Assembly (NCBI GenBank): GCA_023379385.1
Contig: JAMCUS010000028.1
Location: 1 to 64,000 of the forward strand
Length of the DNA: 64,000 nucleotides
Source: Thermoplasmatota archaeon
GTDB lineage: Archaea > Thermoplasmatota > Thermoplasmata > Lutacidiplasmatales > JAMCUS01
Direction: 5' to 3'
Position numbers and translations under genes: made by a program. Shown here one piece after another: positions 30,321 to 41,026 of the stretch. The notes beneath the pieces were generated by a model. It ran no database searches, was not told the DNA's origin, and saw nothing but the letters and a program-made list of their open reading frames with translations. Numbering within the stretch: the first letter of the stretch is position 1; each line of letters starts with the position of its first letter.

Positions 30321-31280
30321 ATGAACAGATTAACACGTTCCTTTGAATTCCAAATAACACCGGTTCCGCCGTATAATTTTGACCTAACCGCCAGACGACC
30401 TACCGGTTGGTCCCTGTTCACTCCTTTTGAAATCTATGAGAATGACATATTATGGACGGCGACACACTTAGACTCCACTTTAGCTGGGATTAAACTGTCA
30501 TCAAACGGGAGTGTAAGCAACCCGAAAGTGTTAGTGCGGATATTCTCAAGAAAGGAACAGAAGCCGGACGAACAGGAAAATGTTAAGAGGTTGATCGGGA
30601 AGGCTCTGGGAGCTGATCAGGATTTGAGTGAATTCTATGGTATGGCGCGTAAAGATAGCATATTGAAGCACGTGATTGATGATCTTTATGGTATGCATGA
30701 TACTTTCTCGATAACGATCTTCCCAGAAGCCGTGCTAGCTATTCTTCTTCAAATGGCTCCGCTCAAAAGGAGCAACGAGATGATGGCTTGTTTTATACAG
30801 AAATACGGAGAAGTGACGGAATTCGAAGGTAAGAAGATTCTTGCCTGGCCCACTCCAAAAAGAATATCTAAAGTAACGGATAGAGAACTCGCAGAGAATT
30901 GCAAAGTGGGTTATAGAGCCAAGAATATTGTTAGTCTTGCCAGAAAACTTGCAAAAGGTGATTTTCCTACATCGGAGCAGATCCTGGAGATGGATCCTGA
31001 CGAAGCTAAAAAAATGCTGCTCGAGTTACCTGGCATAGGTGATTATTCGGCAGATATAATAAACCCTCACGGTGGTTTTCCCATTGACGTGTGGTCCACC
31101 GAGGTTTTTGCTAAACTCTTCTTTGACAAGAAACCGCATAATAACAGGGAGGCCGTGGATAAGGTGAAAAATGATGGTTTAAAGAGATGGGGGAAGTGGT
31201 CATGGATGGCATTTTACTATATTGTGCAGGATCTACCAAATCTATCCAAAAAGTTAAAAAAAGATTTGCGGCTTTCATAA
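30321..31280 (+). CDS. HhH-GPD DNA glycosylase (AlkA/OGG-like)
   Basis: LLELPGIGDYSADIINPHGGFPIDVWSTEVF: HhH with downstream catalytic Asp. Confidence 0.8.
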   Translation: MNRLTRSFEFQITPVPPYNFDLTARRPTGWSLFTPFEIYENDILWTATHLDSTLAGIKLSSNGSVSNPKVLVRIFSRKEQKPDEQENVKRLIGKALGADQDLSEFYGMARKDSILKHVIDDLYGMHDTFSITIFPEAVLAILLQMAPLKRSNEMMACFIQKYGEVTEFEGKKILAWPTPKRISKVTDRELAENCKVGYRAKNIVSLARKLAKGDFPTSEQILEMDPDEAKKMLLELPGIGDYSADIINPHGGFPIDVWSTEVFAKLFFDKKPHNNREAVDKVKNDGLKRWGKWSWMAFYYIVQDLPNLSKKLKKDLRLS

Positions 31281-31352
31281 CATGGAAAATGTGTTCAATT
31301 TTCGTATTTCCTTAAAACCTTAATCGAATCCAGACCGGTTCAATTCATCAAT

Positions 31353-32201
31353 TTAATTTTTTCCAGTTTTCTGTGCGGTTAATAGATCCTCTGTATTAAC
31401 CTTTTCACCACTGAGTAGCTTCTGTAATACATCATCATAGGATGCAACTTTATCCTCCTTTTCTTTGTTTTTCAGTACTCTGACCATTTTATCTATATCA
31501 TGAATATTATTTATGCATTCAATGTGTTTCTTATGCTCCTCATCCGCCTGAATTTTTATTTTTATAAATTCTTCCTGCGCCTCATCAATCTTCTTTCTCA
31601 GCTCATCTACACTTTCGTATATCTTCATCATTTGTTCATGATACTCCTGTGCTAAATTTGCGTTTTCATTAACCTGTTGATGTGCATTTTCTGATTTCTC
31701 TTTTGCTTCTTCAAGTTTTTTTGCAAGTTCATTTATCTCTGGATCCCTGTATAACGATTCATTGGCCTCTTTTATCTGTGATTGCAACCTGGATATAGAC
31801 TGAACCAGCTCATCTTCCTTCTGCTTTGTCAGGACTGAGGTCATTTGTTTGAATTCCAGTTCCTTTAACTCTTTTTTCAGCTTCCATAAAGGTGTGCCGT
31901 TCTTTGGCTGTTTTTCCTTTTTCATATTTACAAGATCCTCTTCAAATTGAAGCGAAGCTCTATACCATTTACTTCGTTCATTCTTTTCATTTTTTACCTT
32001 TTCATTATATTCGTCTCTTAATACTCTCAATTTATTTGCCTCTGAAATAAGGTCTTTCAACTTATTGTTAAAAACATTACGTTCGTTTAACCATTTTTTA
32101 GCTTCGTTGTTAAGCTTATCCCTTTTTTCTTTATGCAATTCAGCTTCCTTATTTTCAAGTTCACGTTTGACTTCAAGCTCCTTTAAAGCGTTATCCACCA
32201 T
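31353..32201 (-). CDS. Archaeal coiled-coil protein (COG1340-like)
   Basis: KRDKLNNEAKKWLNERNVFNNKLKDLISEANKLRVLRDEYNEKVKNEKNERSKWYRASLQFEE; continuous heptads. Confidence 0.7.
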   Translation of the reverse strand: MVDNALKELEVKRELENKEAELHKEKRDKLNNEAKKWLNERNVFNNKLKDLISEANKLRVLRDEYNEKVKNEKNERSKWYRASLQFEEDLVNMKKEKQPKNGTPLWKLKKELKELEFKQMTSVLTKQKEDELVQSISRLQSQIKEANESLYRDPEINELAKKLEEAKEKSENAHQQVNENANLAQEYHEQMMKIYESVDELRKKIDEAQEEFIKIKIQADEEHKKHIECINNIHDIDKMVRVLKNKEKEDKVASYDDVLQKLLSGEKVNTEDLLTAQKTGKN

Positions 32202-32310
32202 TTAAAAACCTCATACAACTAGGATTTATAAAATAAAAGACTTTTTCACATATAAGTTTTTTGTTGACTTTTTGCGTTACGACGCCATCTATAACAAGCT
32301 AACGGTTTAG

Positions 32311-32419
32311 TTTGATAGGCAGTAATAGAACGGGATAATTCAATAAAATCTTCAAAAATTTACGTTCAAAAAATGTTTTTTTAGGACAAAAACATACTGT
32401 TTTTGGTATTTCCTTACAG
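32311..32419. repeat. Dispersed ~110-bp repeat, copy 2
   Basis: tttgataggcagtaatagaacgggataattcaataaaatcttcaaaaattt... matches 27801..27910. Confidence 0.75.
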
Positions 32420-32584
32420 CCTGTTGAGAGTAAAATGTATATTTCAAGTTTATAAAGTTTATGAAGTGTATGATATTATAAAGGATACTGCTGTTGTCTC
32501 ATATAAAACCGTTTTTACTGAAGATATACAAGATATAAAATTGATTCAATATATATTTAAGTATGGTATGTATTTCTATAGACC

Positions 32585-34918
32585 ATGGATGATTTCATTC
32601 CAATAAATCCAGTAGGTAAAGTTACAGAGAAGTTGAACCTTAAAACTGACGATATAGAGGAAACACTGTTAAAAGTATTTGAATCAAACTTTGAAGGATT
32701 CATTAACTATGAATACGATAAGAAAAAAAAAAAAGATTACGGAACCATTTTTCTTATTAATGGAATACCAAAATTAGCATTTTTTTATAGCAATGATAAC
32801 AAATACGTTGGAATAACTGCTTTACAAAAATTCGTTAATGCCATACTTTCAGATGATGGAACGGTTACACTGTATACTACAAAATACCCTTCAAGTTCAG
32901 TTATTGCTGACGACATAATTAAACAATACAGTGATTATACAATACCTTCTCTTGAAGGCCACTGGTGGAATTATGTAATGGATGATGTAAATAGTGAGAG
33001 TAATGACGAAAATTATGATGACAATAACCTTTCAGATAAAGAAACATTAGAACTTAAAGTTCAGAATGAAATGTCCAATCTTCATAAAGAGATTGAGGAT
33101 CTGAAAAAAAATACCTCTTTACTACTGGATGCTTTATCTAAAAGATCTAAAATAAGTAGTTATGGTTCTGGTCCTGAAAAAATAATGGAGATGCAAGCTG
33201 CTAAAAAGGGATCTGTAAATGAAATAAAAGACGAAATAGGATTACGAAAAATTTCTATAAAAGAGAATGACCTCAAAAAAAGAGAGGAAATTCTACAGAA
33301 AAGGGAGGAGGAGCTAAATCAACAGCTTCAATCCATAAAAAATGAGAAGATAGAACTTGAAAAGTTGTTTCAGGATATAAAACTGAAAAATGAAAAGAAC
33401 TTTGAAGATAAAGACGATATAAAAAGAAGAATTGATGAACTCTCTATTATAGATGTAAACTTAGCAAAAAAAGAAAATGATCTTAACCTAAGAGCTGAAG
33501 AACTTGACAGAAGGGAAATGATGCTAACACACAAAGAAGAGATTTTTAACACCATGGAAGAAGATATGAAAAAAAGAAATGAAGAGATAGCTAAGAAAAC
33601 AGATGACATGTTAAAGGAGGAAAATAGATTACGCGAAATTATAGATGACATAGGAAGAGAAAAGAGAGAGATTGAAAAGCAATATAATGTAATTTCAAAA
33701 GAAAAGGATCTTATTGAGAAAAAAAAAGAAAAACTAAAAATAGAATCTGATGCCATTCAGCAATCTACCAAATCCCTGCAGGAATACATGGAAAAAGTAA
33801 GTAAAGAATATAACAGCCTTACTATAGCCAGGGACATGGTAAGAAAAGAAACCGAAAAACTAAATGAAAAAAATAGGGAATTTGAGGATAAAACCAAGAT
33901 AATCGATGAAAAGGATAGAGACATTACAAAAAAGATTAAAGATTACGAAGAGATGCAGAACAAACTCAAACAATTTGAGGAATTCCTTAATAACAAGGAA
34001 TCAGATCTCAAATACAGAGAGCAGATACTGACAGAAAAGGAGACACGGAGTAATGATCGTGAGATGGTTGCAAACAGAGAGATCGAAAAATTAAAAAATA
34101 GAGAGATCGACCTCAAACATATGGAGGAAAATTTATTAAAAAGAGAAACTTTATTAAAGAACAGAGAAAAGGAACTGTTAGACGAGGTAGCTATACTAAA
34201 TAATCGTGAAAAGGATTTTGAAAATAGAAAAAGCGCTTTACTTCTGGATATAGAGAATAAAAGAGAAGCTCTGGTAGCGGATATAAAAAACATGCTGGAT
34301 AAAGACAATGAAATAACAAAAAAAGAGGCTATGTTGAGCAATACTGAGAAAACCATAGAACTGAAATTAAAAAAATTACACTCTGTAAGTGAAGATTGCT
34401 CGAACAGAGAAAAGGAAATTGGTAAAAAAGAAGAGGCTATTAAAAAAAGACTGGAAGAAATTGATGAACTGAGTTCTAAACTGAAAAAGGATAAAGAGGA
34501 CTTTGATAAAATAAAAAATAAAAATATAGAAGAACTTGAAAAAATGAAAGAGGAAATCAATAAAAAATTAGAAAAAATAACTGCTAAAGAAAATGATCTA
34601 AAGATAATGCTCACTGAAATTAATAATTCTAAAAAAGATATAGAGATAGCTAAAAATGAAAATATTATAAATGAAGAAAGATTGAAAGAATTAAGCGAAT
34701 CACTGAATAAACGTGAAGAAATGATATTATCAAGAGAAGAAAATATTAAGAAAGAGGCCGTTGCTTTACAGATGAGGGAAGATTCTATGAATGCACTTTT
34801 TTCTGAAAGGGAAAATGCTGTAAAAATAAAGGAAGAGCAGATGAAAGCAATTGAGGAGAATATCAAAATCAAGGAGAAAGAGATTAAAAAATTCATGGAG
34901 AATTTAAATGAGTTATGA
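32585..34918 (+). CDS. Long coiled-coil protein with N-terminal globular domain
   Basis: 777 aa; ~130-aa globular N-terminus (DUF4388-like pattern FEGFINYEYDKKKKKDYGTIFLINGIPKLAFFYSNDNKYVGITALQKF) then ~600 aa of charged heptads. Confidence 0.75.
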   Translation: MDDFIPINPVGKVTEKLNLKTDDIEETLLKVFESNFEGFINYEYDKKKKKDYGTIFLINGIPKLAFFYSNDNKYVGITALQKFVNAILSDDGTVTLYTTKYPSSSVIADDIIKQYSDYTIPSLEGHWWNYVMDDVNSESNDENYDDNNLSDKETLELKVQNEMSNLHKEIEDLKKNTSLLLDALSKRSKISSYGSGPEKIMEMQAAKKGSVNEIKDEIGLRKISIKENDLKKREEILQKREEELNQQLQSIKNEKIELEKLFQDIKLKNEKNFEDKDDIKRRIDELSIIDVNLAKKENDLNLRAEELDRREMMLTHKEEIFNTMEEDMKKRNEEIAKKTDDMLKEENRLREIIDDIGREKREIEKQYNVISKEKDLIEKKKEKLKIESDAIQQSTKSLQEYMEKVSKEYNSLTIARDMVRKETEKLNEKNREFEDKTKIIDEKDRDITKKIKDYEEMQNKLKQFEEFLNNKESDLKYREQILTEKETRSNDREMVANREIEKLKNREIDLKHMEENLLKRETLLKNREKELLDEVAILNNREKDFENRKSALLLDIENKREALVADIKNMLDKDNEITKKEAMLSNTEKTIELKLKKLHSVSEDCSNREKEIGKKEEAIKKRLEEIDELSSKLKKDKEDFDKIKNKNIEELEKMKEEINKKLEKITAKENDLKIMLTEINNSKKDIEIAKNENIINEERLKELSESLNKREEMILSREENIKKEAVALQMREDSMNALFSERENAVKIKEEQMKAIEENIKIKEKEIKKFMENLNEL

Positions 34919-35030
34919 TCGTTACGTAATAAAATCTCATTATAGGTTATACAGCAATACATATATATGGTTGTAATATGTGTTATTTATTCTATATTAA
35001 AAGGGTACAGGCTTTGACCGAATGGAGTGA

Positions 35031-35348
35031 ATGAATATGGCACCAAATTTAAGTGTATCTAAAGAGACAGAGGATATGTTGAACGATTTTAAACCTCTTT
35101 TTGAGGCTATAATGGAAAAAAAATTTTCAAATGATTCATATGTAAACACCATAATTCAACTTGGAATTCAGAAGCTTTTCAGGGAGATCATACCATCCGA
35201 TGATGAATGGGAGGTTATAGAACTCATATTTAAGAAAAATAGAAAATTTTTATGTAGCCTTGTCACTGAAGTTTTTATAAATAGTGAAACGAAAGATAAC
35301 ATGAAAAGAAAAGAGATAAAGACAGCTATCCAAAAATATATAGGATAA
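35031..35348 (+). CDS. Hypothetical protein
   Basis: 105-aa ORF with good codon context, no recognised domain. Confidence 0.5.
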   Translation: MNMAPNLSVSKETEDMLNDFKPLFEAIMEKKFSNDSYVNTIIQLGIQKLFREIIPSDDEWEVIELIFKKNRKFLCSLVTEVFINSETKDNMKRKEIKTAIQKYIG

Positions 35349-35381
35349 ATGCTAGATTATTCCATCTAAACATGTAATGAA

Positions 35382-36188
35382 TTATTTCCCGTTTATAGCA
35401 TAAAGAGAGATCGCCTCCTCTTCTGTAAAATGTAATAGTCTGGATGGAATTATTATTGTATGTAACGGATCTCCAAAATTAATCTTTTTCAATTCGGAAA
35501 GCATTCCTGACGATACGGTTAATTTATCGCTTCCGGCTCTGCATACAACAATTCCCAAAGATTTATCATTTAAAGTGCCTTTTTTTTCTGCCTTTTCTGC
35601 CATTTCCAGTATTATAGATATTGCCTCATTTGCTTTCATATATCTGTTATTTTCTGTATCAATATCTAAAAGTACAATTGTATGCGCATTTATGGATAGA
35701 TTATCTTCAATTACATTTAGCGATGAAAACGGCAATACATTCTTATATGGAAATGGTATGGATGCAATTTTTCCAAACTTATAGGCATGAAGACCTGTTA
35801 TAGAAATTACTGCGTTTATAATGGAGACGTTGTTTATCACCTTAACTGTAACATTCCTTTTTTTTAACCATAACAGAAGGTCATGATGTGTTGTAGCTAT
35901 GAAAGGGTCACCTGCAGTAATAAAAGAGGTATCTCCCTCCAGAACAGACTTGTATATCCGTTCATAACAGTTCTCAAGATCTTTTCTTAGAAGAATATTT
36001 ACTTTATTTTTAATTAACTTTTCAAGTTTTTTAACGTCCAGACCCATTGATACAGAGGTATATTGCTCCATAAAAACCGTTTTTGATCCTTTGATTGCGT
36101 TGAACCCTTTTATCGTTAAATCATTTTCATCACCCAAGCCAGCACCTACGAAATAAAATATGCCACAATTTTCAGATTCTTTCGTCAA
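35382..36188 (-). CDS. dphB: Diphthine synthase
   Basis: IFYFVGAGLGDENDLTIKGFNAIKGSKTVFMEQYTS; FITAGDPFIATTHHDLLLWLKKR; only upstream start in track is TTG at 36188. Confidence 0.88.
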   Translation of the reverse strand: MTKESENCGIFYFVGAGLGDENDLTIKGFNAIKGSKTVFMEQYTSVSMGLDVKKLEKLIKNKVNILLRKDLENCYERIYKSVLEGDTSFITAGDPFIATTHHDLLLWLKKRNVTVKVINNVSIINAVISITGLHAYKFGKIASIPFPYKNVLPFSSLNVIEDNLSINAHTIVLLDIDTENNRYMKANEAISIILEMAEKAEKKGTLNDKSLGIVVCRAGSDKLTVSSGMLSELKKINFGDPLHTIIIPSRLLHFTEEEAISLYAINGK

Positions 36189-36850
36189 CTACTACACCCT
36201 GAAGGATTGTGGCTTGTTGCCGGTCTCCACCATACACGTAGGCATGGTTTCATTGAACCTTAATGATTGGATGGTTGACAACATCCTGAAGTACTCAGAT
36301 TTACCGAGTACCTCAATGTTTCTTGATGCATTGAGGTCTGCATGAAGCTCGAATCCACACTTCAGGCAATGGAATATTCTTCCTTTTCGATTGTTCCTAT
36401 CAACGAATCCACATTTTGAGTATTTCTGTGTTGTGTATTTGGGATTCACATATACAACCGATTTGTTCATTTCCTGCTCCTTGTATTCAATAAACTGCTC
36501 TAACTGTTGTGGAGACCATAAACCAAGTTTATGGCTAAATCTTCTTCCATTGCCCCTCTTCCTCATTTCTGTCGATCTTAGTTCTTCAAATGCAACTACG
36601 TCAAATGGATGATTTACTATCTGCTTTGAACATGCTTCTTTGAATTTCTCATCCGTTTCCAGAAGTACCTTATCGTAGGGAAGTTTTAATTTAATGGTTC
36701 TAAACATTATTTAATGGAAGGTTATTCTTGATAATAACACTTTTTGTTTGGGGAAGTCCGTGTATATCCATCCTAAAGCACTGGATTTTTACTGCTTCCC
36801 TCAAACTCCCACCAAAGATTATAAAAGTATAGCCGTTCTTAGGCCAATAC
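36187..36850 (-). mobile_element. IS605-type relic (second tnpB subfamily), tnpB with central deletion (36192..36707)
   Basis: N-terminal MFRTIKLKLPYDKVLLETDEKFKEAC fused to C-terminal VDRNNRKGRIFHCLKCGFELHADLNASRNI; flanks match 57130..58400. Confidence 0.75.
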
Positions 36851-36929
36851 CCTGACAGCCAACATGAATATATAAAAAACTCATAATCAACGATATTATA
36901 AAATAGTACAAAATGGTATAAATGTTTGT

Positions 36930-37883
36930 GTGTTTATGAGCGATGTTGATGCATTGATCAGCGATTTGATTTTAAAAATAAAGGAGAATGTTAAAGATAA
37001 TGCCATAATTGCCTGTTCAGGTGGCATAGATAGTACGGTAGCCGCGTATTTGGTACACACAGCTATAGGCGATAAGGCGACTTCTATCTTTATTGATACA
37101 GGTCTACTGAGAACAAATGAATCTAAAAATGTAAAAAAATTGTTTGAAAAGCTGGGTATATCGTATAAAATCGTTGATAAGCATGAGCTATTTCTAAACT
37201 CATTGAAAAACGTGGTGGATCCAGAGGAAAAGAGAATGATCGTAGGTAAATGTTTCATTGATTCATTTATAGAGGTAGCTAAAAATATAAACAGCAGATA
37301 TCTTATACAGGGGACCATTGCTCCGGATTGGATAGAAAGTGGTGACTCGGTAAGAGATACAATAAAAAGCCATCACAATGTGGGGGGTCTGCCATCAGAC
37401 ATTCCGTTGATTGTTTATGAACCTTTAAGAGATTTATATAAAGACGAAATTAGAAAAATTGCTGAAAGAATAGGTATTGAAAATGCATACAGGCAACCTT
37501 TTCCAGGCCCTGGATTTGCGATCAGGGTTTATGGCGATGTTACAGAGGAAAGGGTCAATATTGTGAGAGGTGCAACTGATGTTGTTGAAAGGATTGTTGA
37601 AGATGCTGTAAAGAAAGGACTGATCAGGCTTCCATGGCAATATTTTGCAATATTTCTTCCTGTCAAAAGTGTTGGTGTAAAAGGAGACCTGAGATCATAC
37701 GGCTATACCATTGTGGTGAGAATTGTTGAATCCACTGATGCCATGACTGCATCTGTATCTAATATACCGTTTGATGTACTGGAGGATATATCCTCCAAAA
37801 TATGTTCGTTATATTCCTCAGATATATCCAGAGTACTTTACGATATAACCTCAAAGCCACCTGGAACAATAGAATGGGAATAA
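36930..37883 (+). CDS. guaAB: GMP synthase (glutamine-hydrolysing) subunit B
   Basis: IIACSGGIDSTVAAYLVHTAIGDKATSIFIDTGLLR; TIAPDWIESG...SHHNVGGLP; PGTIEWE end. Confidence 0.93.
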   Translation: MFMSDVDALISDLILKIKENVKDNAIIACSGGIDSTVAAYLVHTAIGDKATSIFIDTGLLRTNESKNVKKLFEKLGISYKIVDKHELFLNSLKNVVDPEEKRMIVGKCFIDSFIEVAKNINSRYLIQGTIAPDWIESGDSVRDTIKSHHNVGGLPSDIPLIVYEPLRDLYKDEIRKIAERIGIENAYRQPFPGPGFAIRVYGDVTEERVNIVRGATDVVERIVEDAVKKGLIRLPWQYFAIFLPVKSVGVKGDLRSYGYTIVVRIVESTDAMTASVSNIPFDVLEDISSKICSLYSSDISRVLYDITSKPPGTIEWE

Positions 37884-37955
37884 AATACCCGGTACCTGTT
37901 TAGCTCTGTGCCAGTATCCTTTATTATGCTTTCGTTCAACTTTAATAAAATAGCA

Positions 37956-38678
37956 TTATTTGTTACCCAAAAATACAGTAGCAGTACCCAGAGTACAGTC
38001 CCTATACCTACAATTTTTAAATTTAGCAAGATAAAATTTTTTAATTATTTCGTTTCTTGCAGGAAATGATAATAATGATTGTGGTAAATAGCTGTATGCC
38101 TCTTCGTTTTTGGATAATATACCTCCTATATAAGGACCTACTTTTAAGAAAACTTTCTTGTGAATTTCTCTTATCACTTCATTGGTAGGAATAGATATCT
38201 CTAAAAGTATGAATAATCCAGATTTTTTTAGAATTCTATTAACTTCTGCAATTGCATCATCAATAGGTGAAATGTTTCTGAAGGTATACGCACTTATTAC
38301 GTAATCAAAACTTTCGTCTTTGAATGGTAATGTAAAAACATTACCCTCTATAAGATTAACCTTTTTTTTATTCGTGTAAAGCTTTTTGTACCCAACTTTC
38401 AGCATATCTCTTGTGATATCAATACCCGTTATACTACCTTTGAATCCCTTTTTTATAAGATATAGTGGAATATCGCACGTTCCAGTACCTATATCAAGTA
38501 CTGATTTGTTAGAGCCCATGGAGATGTAAGAGAGTGCAACAGTCCTCCAATATATATCTAATCCAAAAGTCATTATTTTATTTGTAATATCATATTTGTC
38601 ATAAATTGAAGAAAAAAAAATCCTTACCTTTTCAGTTCTTTTATCACCTGTAAGGTATGCATCCTCTACGGAACCCAT
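37956..38678 (-). CDS. ubiE: UbiE/MenG-type methyltransferase
   Basis: FFSSIYDKYDITNKIMTFGLDIYWRTVAL; VLDIGTGTCDIPLYL; ISAYTFRNI. Confidence 0.85.
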   Translation of the reverse strand: MGSVEDAYLTGDKRTEKVRIFFSSIYDKYDITNKIMTFGLDIYWRTVALSYISMGSNKSVLDIGTGTCDIPLYLIKKGFKGSITGIDITRDMLKVGYKKLYTNKKKVNLIEGNVFTLPFKDESFDYVISAYTFRNISPIDDAIAEVNRILKKSGLFILLEISIPTNEVIREIHKKVFLKVGPYIGGILSKNEEAYSYLPQSLLSFPARNEIIKKFYLAKFKNCRYRDCTLGTATVFLGNK

Positions 38679-39066
38679 GTACCTGCACCTCTATTGAGAT
38701 CATAATTCTTGTTAAATTTATTAACATTAATCTTCATAAGTTGTCACCTTACACGCTTAAACTTGACGGGTATAACTCAATATCCTCCCATTCCTGACAA
38801 ATGCTTCAGGTAAAGTATTTATCAGCATTACATGAACAACATGGATTTTATCACGTGCCGGCAACCTCATACCCATATCAGTCCACGTATGTATGTACAC
38901 AACCTCATCTTCGTTCATTGATATGGAACGCTGTTGCCATAAATCCTTTCAGATGTTGGCTTCTTTCAGTTACACTTTATAACTTGCATTATTCCTAAAG
39001 ATTTAAAAGTATATAGATGCTTACAGATAGGTTTACATATATTATTAATTACATCAAATTTTATGA

Positions 39067-40971
39067 TTATATCAATCGTACTGTTTCAAGATTGTTAGGT
39101 ACTTTAATATCAATGTTAAATTTATTTCTTAAAACAGATGCTAACTCTATTGATTTCTGGTAATCACCGTGTGATAATATAATCACAGAGGGTTTCGGCT
39201 CCATTTTAGCAACATAGTTTATCAGCTGATTTCTATCACTGTGTCCTGAGAATCCATCACATGTTTCGACGGACAGTCTTATGGGAACAGATTTCTGGAC
39301 TCCGTTTTTATCAATATAAATATATTCATTCATACCGCGTTGTATTCTTCTACCTGTAGAATTTTCAGCCTGATATCCAACGAAAATCAATGAATTTGAC
39401 GCAGAATCACACCAGTTTCTGAAATACTCCATAACTGGGCCTCCGTTAAGCATACCTGAGGTAGCCAGGACCACACACGGTTCAGGATCATTTATTACCT
39501 TTTCCCTTTCGGCACTGTTATTTACAATCTTAAAAAAAGAGGATAGAAATGGATTGTTTTTCTCCTGCAGGATATCAAATTTAAGTGCTGTATTTAGATA
39601 CTCTGGATATGTGGTATGAAGTGCTGTGGCCTCATGTATAAGCCCATCCATATATACATTAACTTCAGGAAGTATCCTGTTTTTTATAGCGTCACTGAGA
39701 ACAAGCATAACTTCCTGAGATCTACCAACTGCAAATACAGGTATAAGAACATGCCCATTACGTTCCATGGACCTCTTTACCAGAGATACTAAAAGATCAG
39801 TTGCATCTGACCTGGATGGCTGTATATCTTTATGTCCTCCGTACGTAGATTCCATTACAAGTGCCTCAATTCTTGGAAATTTATTTGCTGCGGGGTTAAA
39901 TAGCCATGTCTTTTCGTATTTTATATCGCCTGTGAAGACAATATTATAATCACCATCGCCAATATGGATGTGGACACTTGCAGAACCAAGTATGTGCCCA
40001 GCATTATGAAACGTCATTCGCATATCCGGTGCAATATCTGTAGTTTCCCCGTAATTCATTACGATACAATTTTTAAGCATACTACGTACATCTTCGGAAT
40101 CATAAAAACTTTTTTGACCATCCGATTGATTAACTTTTATGAAATCAAGCATCAGCATAGTCATCATATCTCTCGTTGGTGGAGTGCAGTATACGGGTCC
40201 ATCATACCTGTATTTGAACAGAGCAGGTAATAACCCAGAGTGGTCTATATGTGCATGTGTTATTATAACAGCATCTAATGAATCAAGTGGAAGAAGTTCT
40301 GGCATGTTAAGATATGGAGTTCCACCATTCGCTACGTCGTATCCACATTCTACCAATATCTTGCTCTGATCTGTGGTTAATAGATGGGCACTCCTTCCAA
40401 CTTCGTGATAACCACCCAATGCAGTTAACCTCATCCAGTGTTCACCTGTGGATCTGGGTCTTGATATCTTCTTTGCGACCATTTCAAGAAATTTTTTTCG
40501 ATCTTCCTGAACCATTCGCATATGCATTCTAATATCATCTACAATTTTAGACTTCAGTGGGGGGGTTCTTATAACTATGGGAAGCCATCCGATTTCCTTT
40601 TTGAGTTCATTTAAAATAAAGTCATTATTTCCTGTTATAACGGATGGATCTTTCGCCTCTATAACAACTTCTCCAATTTCAGGTTGAAAATAGATAGAGG
40701 TTACTTCTGCCTCTTTCGGAACGATTTTATTTATAGACTTCTCAGACTCATCCTGGGGTAAAAGTATTGAAGGATCCGGTCTGATAACAACGCGTCTATG
40801 AATTCGCATAGCAAGCATTTTCACAAGATCTGGCTTGTCTGCTATGATATCCATATTTTTGGTATATAATACCACAAATGGACCTTCAAATTCAATGGAG
40901 GTTATTTCGATTCCAGATGGAAATATAGTACTTATTGCACTTTTTACATTGCTTAACAGATCTCCTAACAT
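39067..40971 (-). CDS. aCPSF1/FttA-type beta-CASP ribonuclease with N-terminal KH domains
   Basis: THAHIDHSGLLPALF, YTGDIKYE-like FTGDIKYEKTWLFNPA, SGMLNGGPVMEYF, LSVETCDGFSGHSDRNQLINYV. Confidence 0.93.
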   Translation of the reverse strand: MLGDLLSNVKSAISTIFPSGIEITSIEFEGPFVVLYTKNMDIIADKPDLVKMLAMRIHRRVVIRPDPSILLPQDESEKSINKIVPKEAEVTSIYFQPEIGEVVIEAKDPSVITGNNDFILNELKKEIGWLPIVIRTPPLKSKIVDDIRMHMRMVQEDRKKFLEMVAKKISRPRSTGEHWMRLTALGGYHEVGRSAHLLTTDQSKILVECGYDVANGGTPYLNMPELLPLDSLDAVIITHAHIDHSGLLPALFKYRYDGPVYCTPPTRDMMTMLMLDFIKVNQSDGQKSFYDSEDVRSMLKNCIVMNYGETTDIAPDMRMTFHNAGHILGSASVHIHIGDGDYNIVFTGDIKYEKTWLFNPAANKFPRIEALVMESTYGGHKDIQPSRSDATDLLVSLVKRSMERNGHVLIPVFAVGRSQEVMLVLSDAIKNRILPEVNVYMDGLIHEATALHTTYPEYLNTALKFDILQEKNNPFLSSFFKIVNNSAEREKVINDPEPCVVLATSGMLNGGPVMEYFRNWCDSASNSLIFVGYQAENSTGRRIQRGMNEYIYIDKNGVQKSVPIRLSVETCDGFSGHSDRNQLINYVAKMEPKPSVIILSHGDYQKSIELASVLRNKFNIDIKVPNNLETVRLI

Positions 40972-41026
40972 AAAAATGATACCATCAAATATTTAAGAAT
41001 TTAATAAAATTTAATTTTAATGGGTT

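Noticed and set aside
33370-34962. Minus-strand Ser/Phe-rich ORFs (33370..33756 and 33943..34962)
   Set aside because: Antisense translation of Lys/Glu-rich coiled-coil codons; no independent support.
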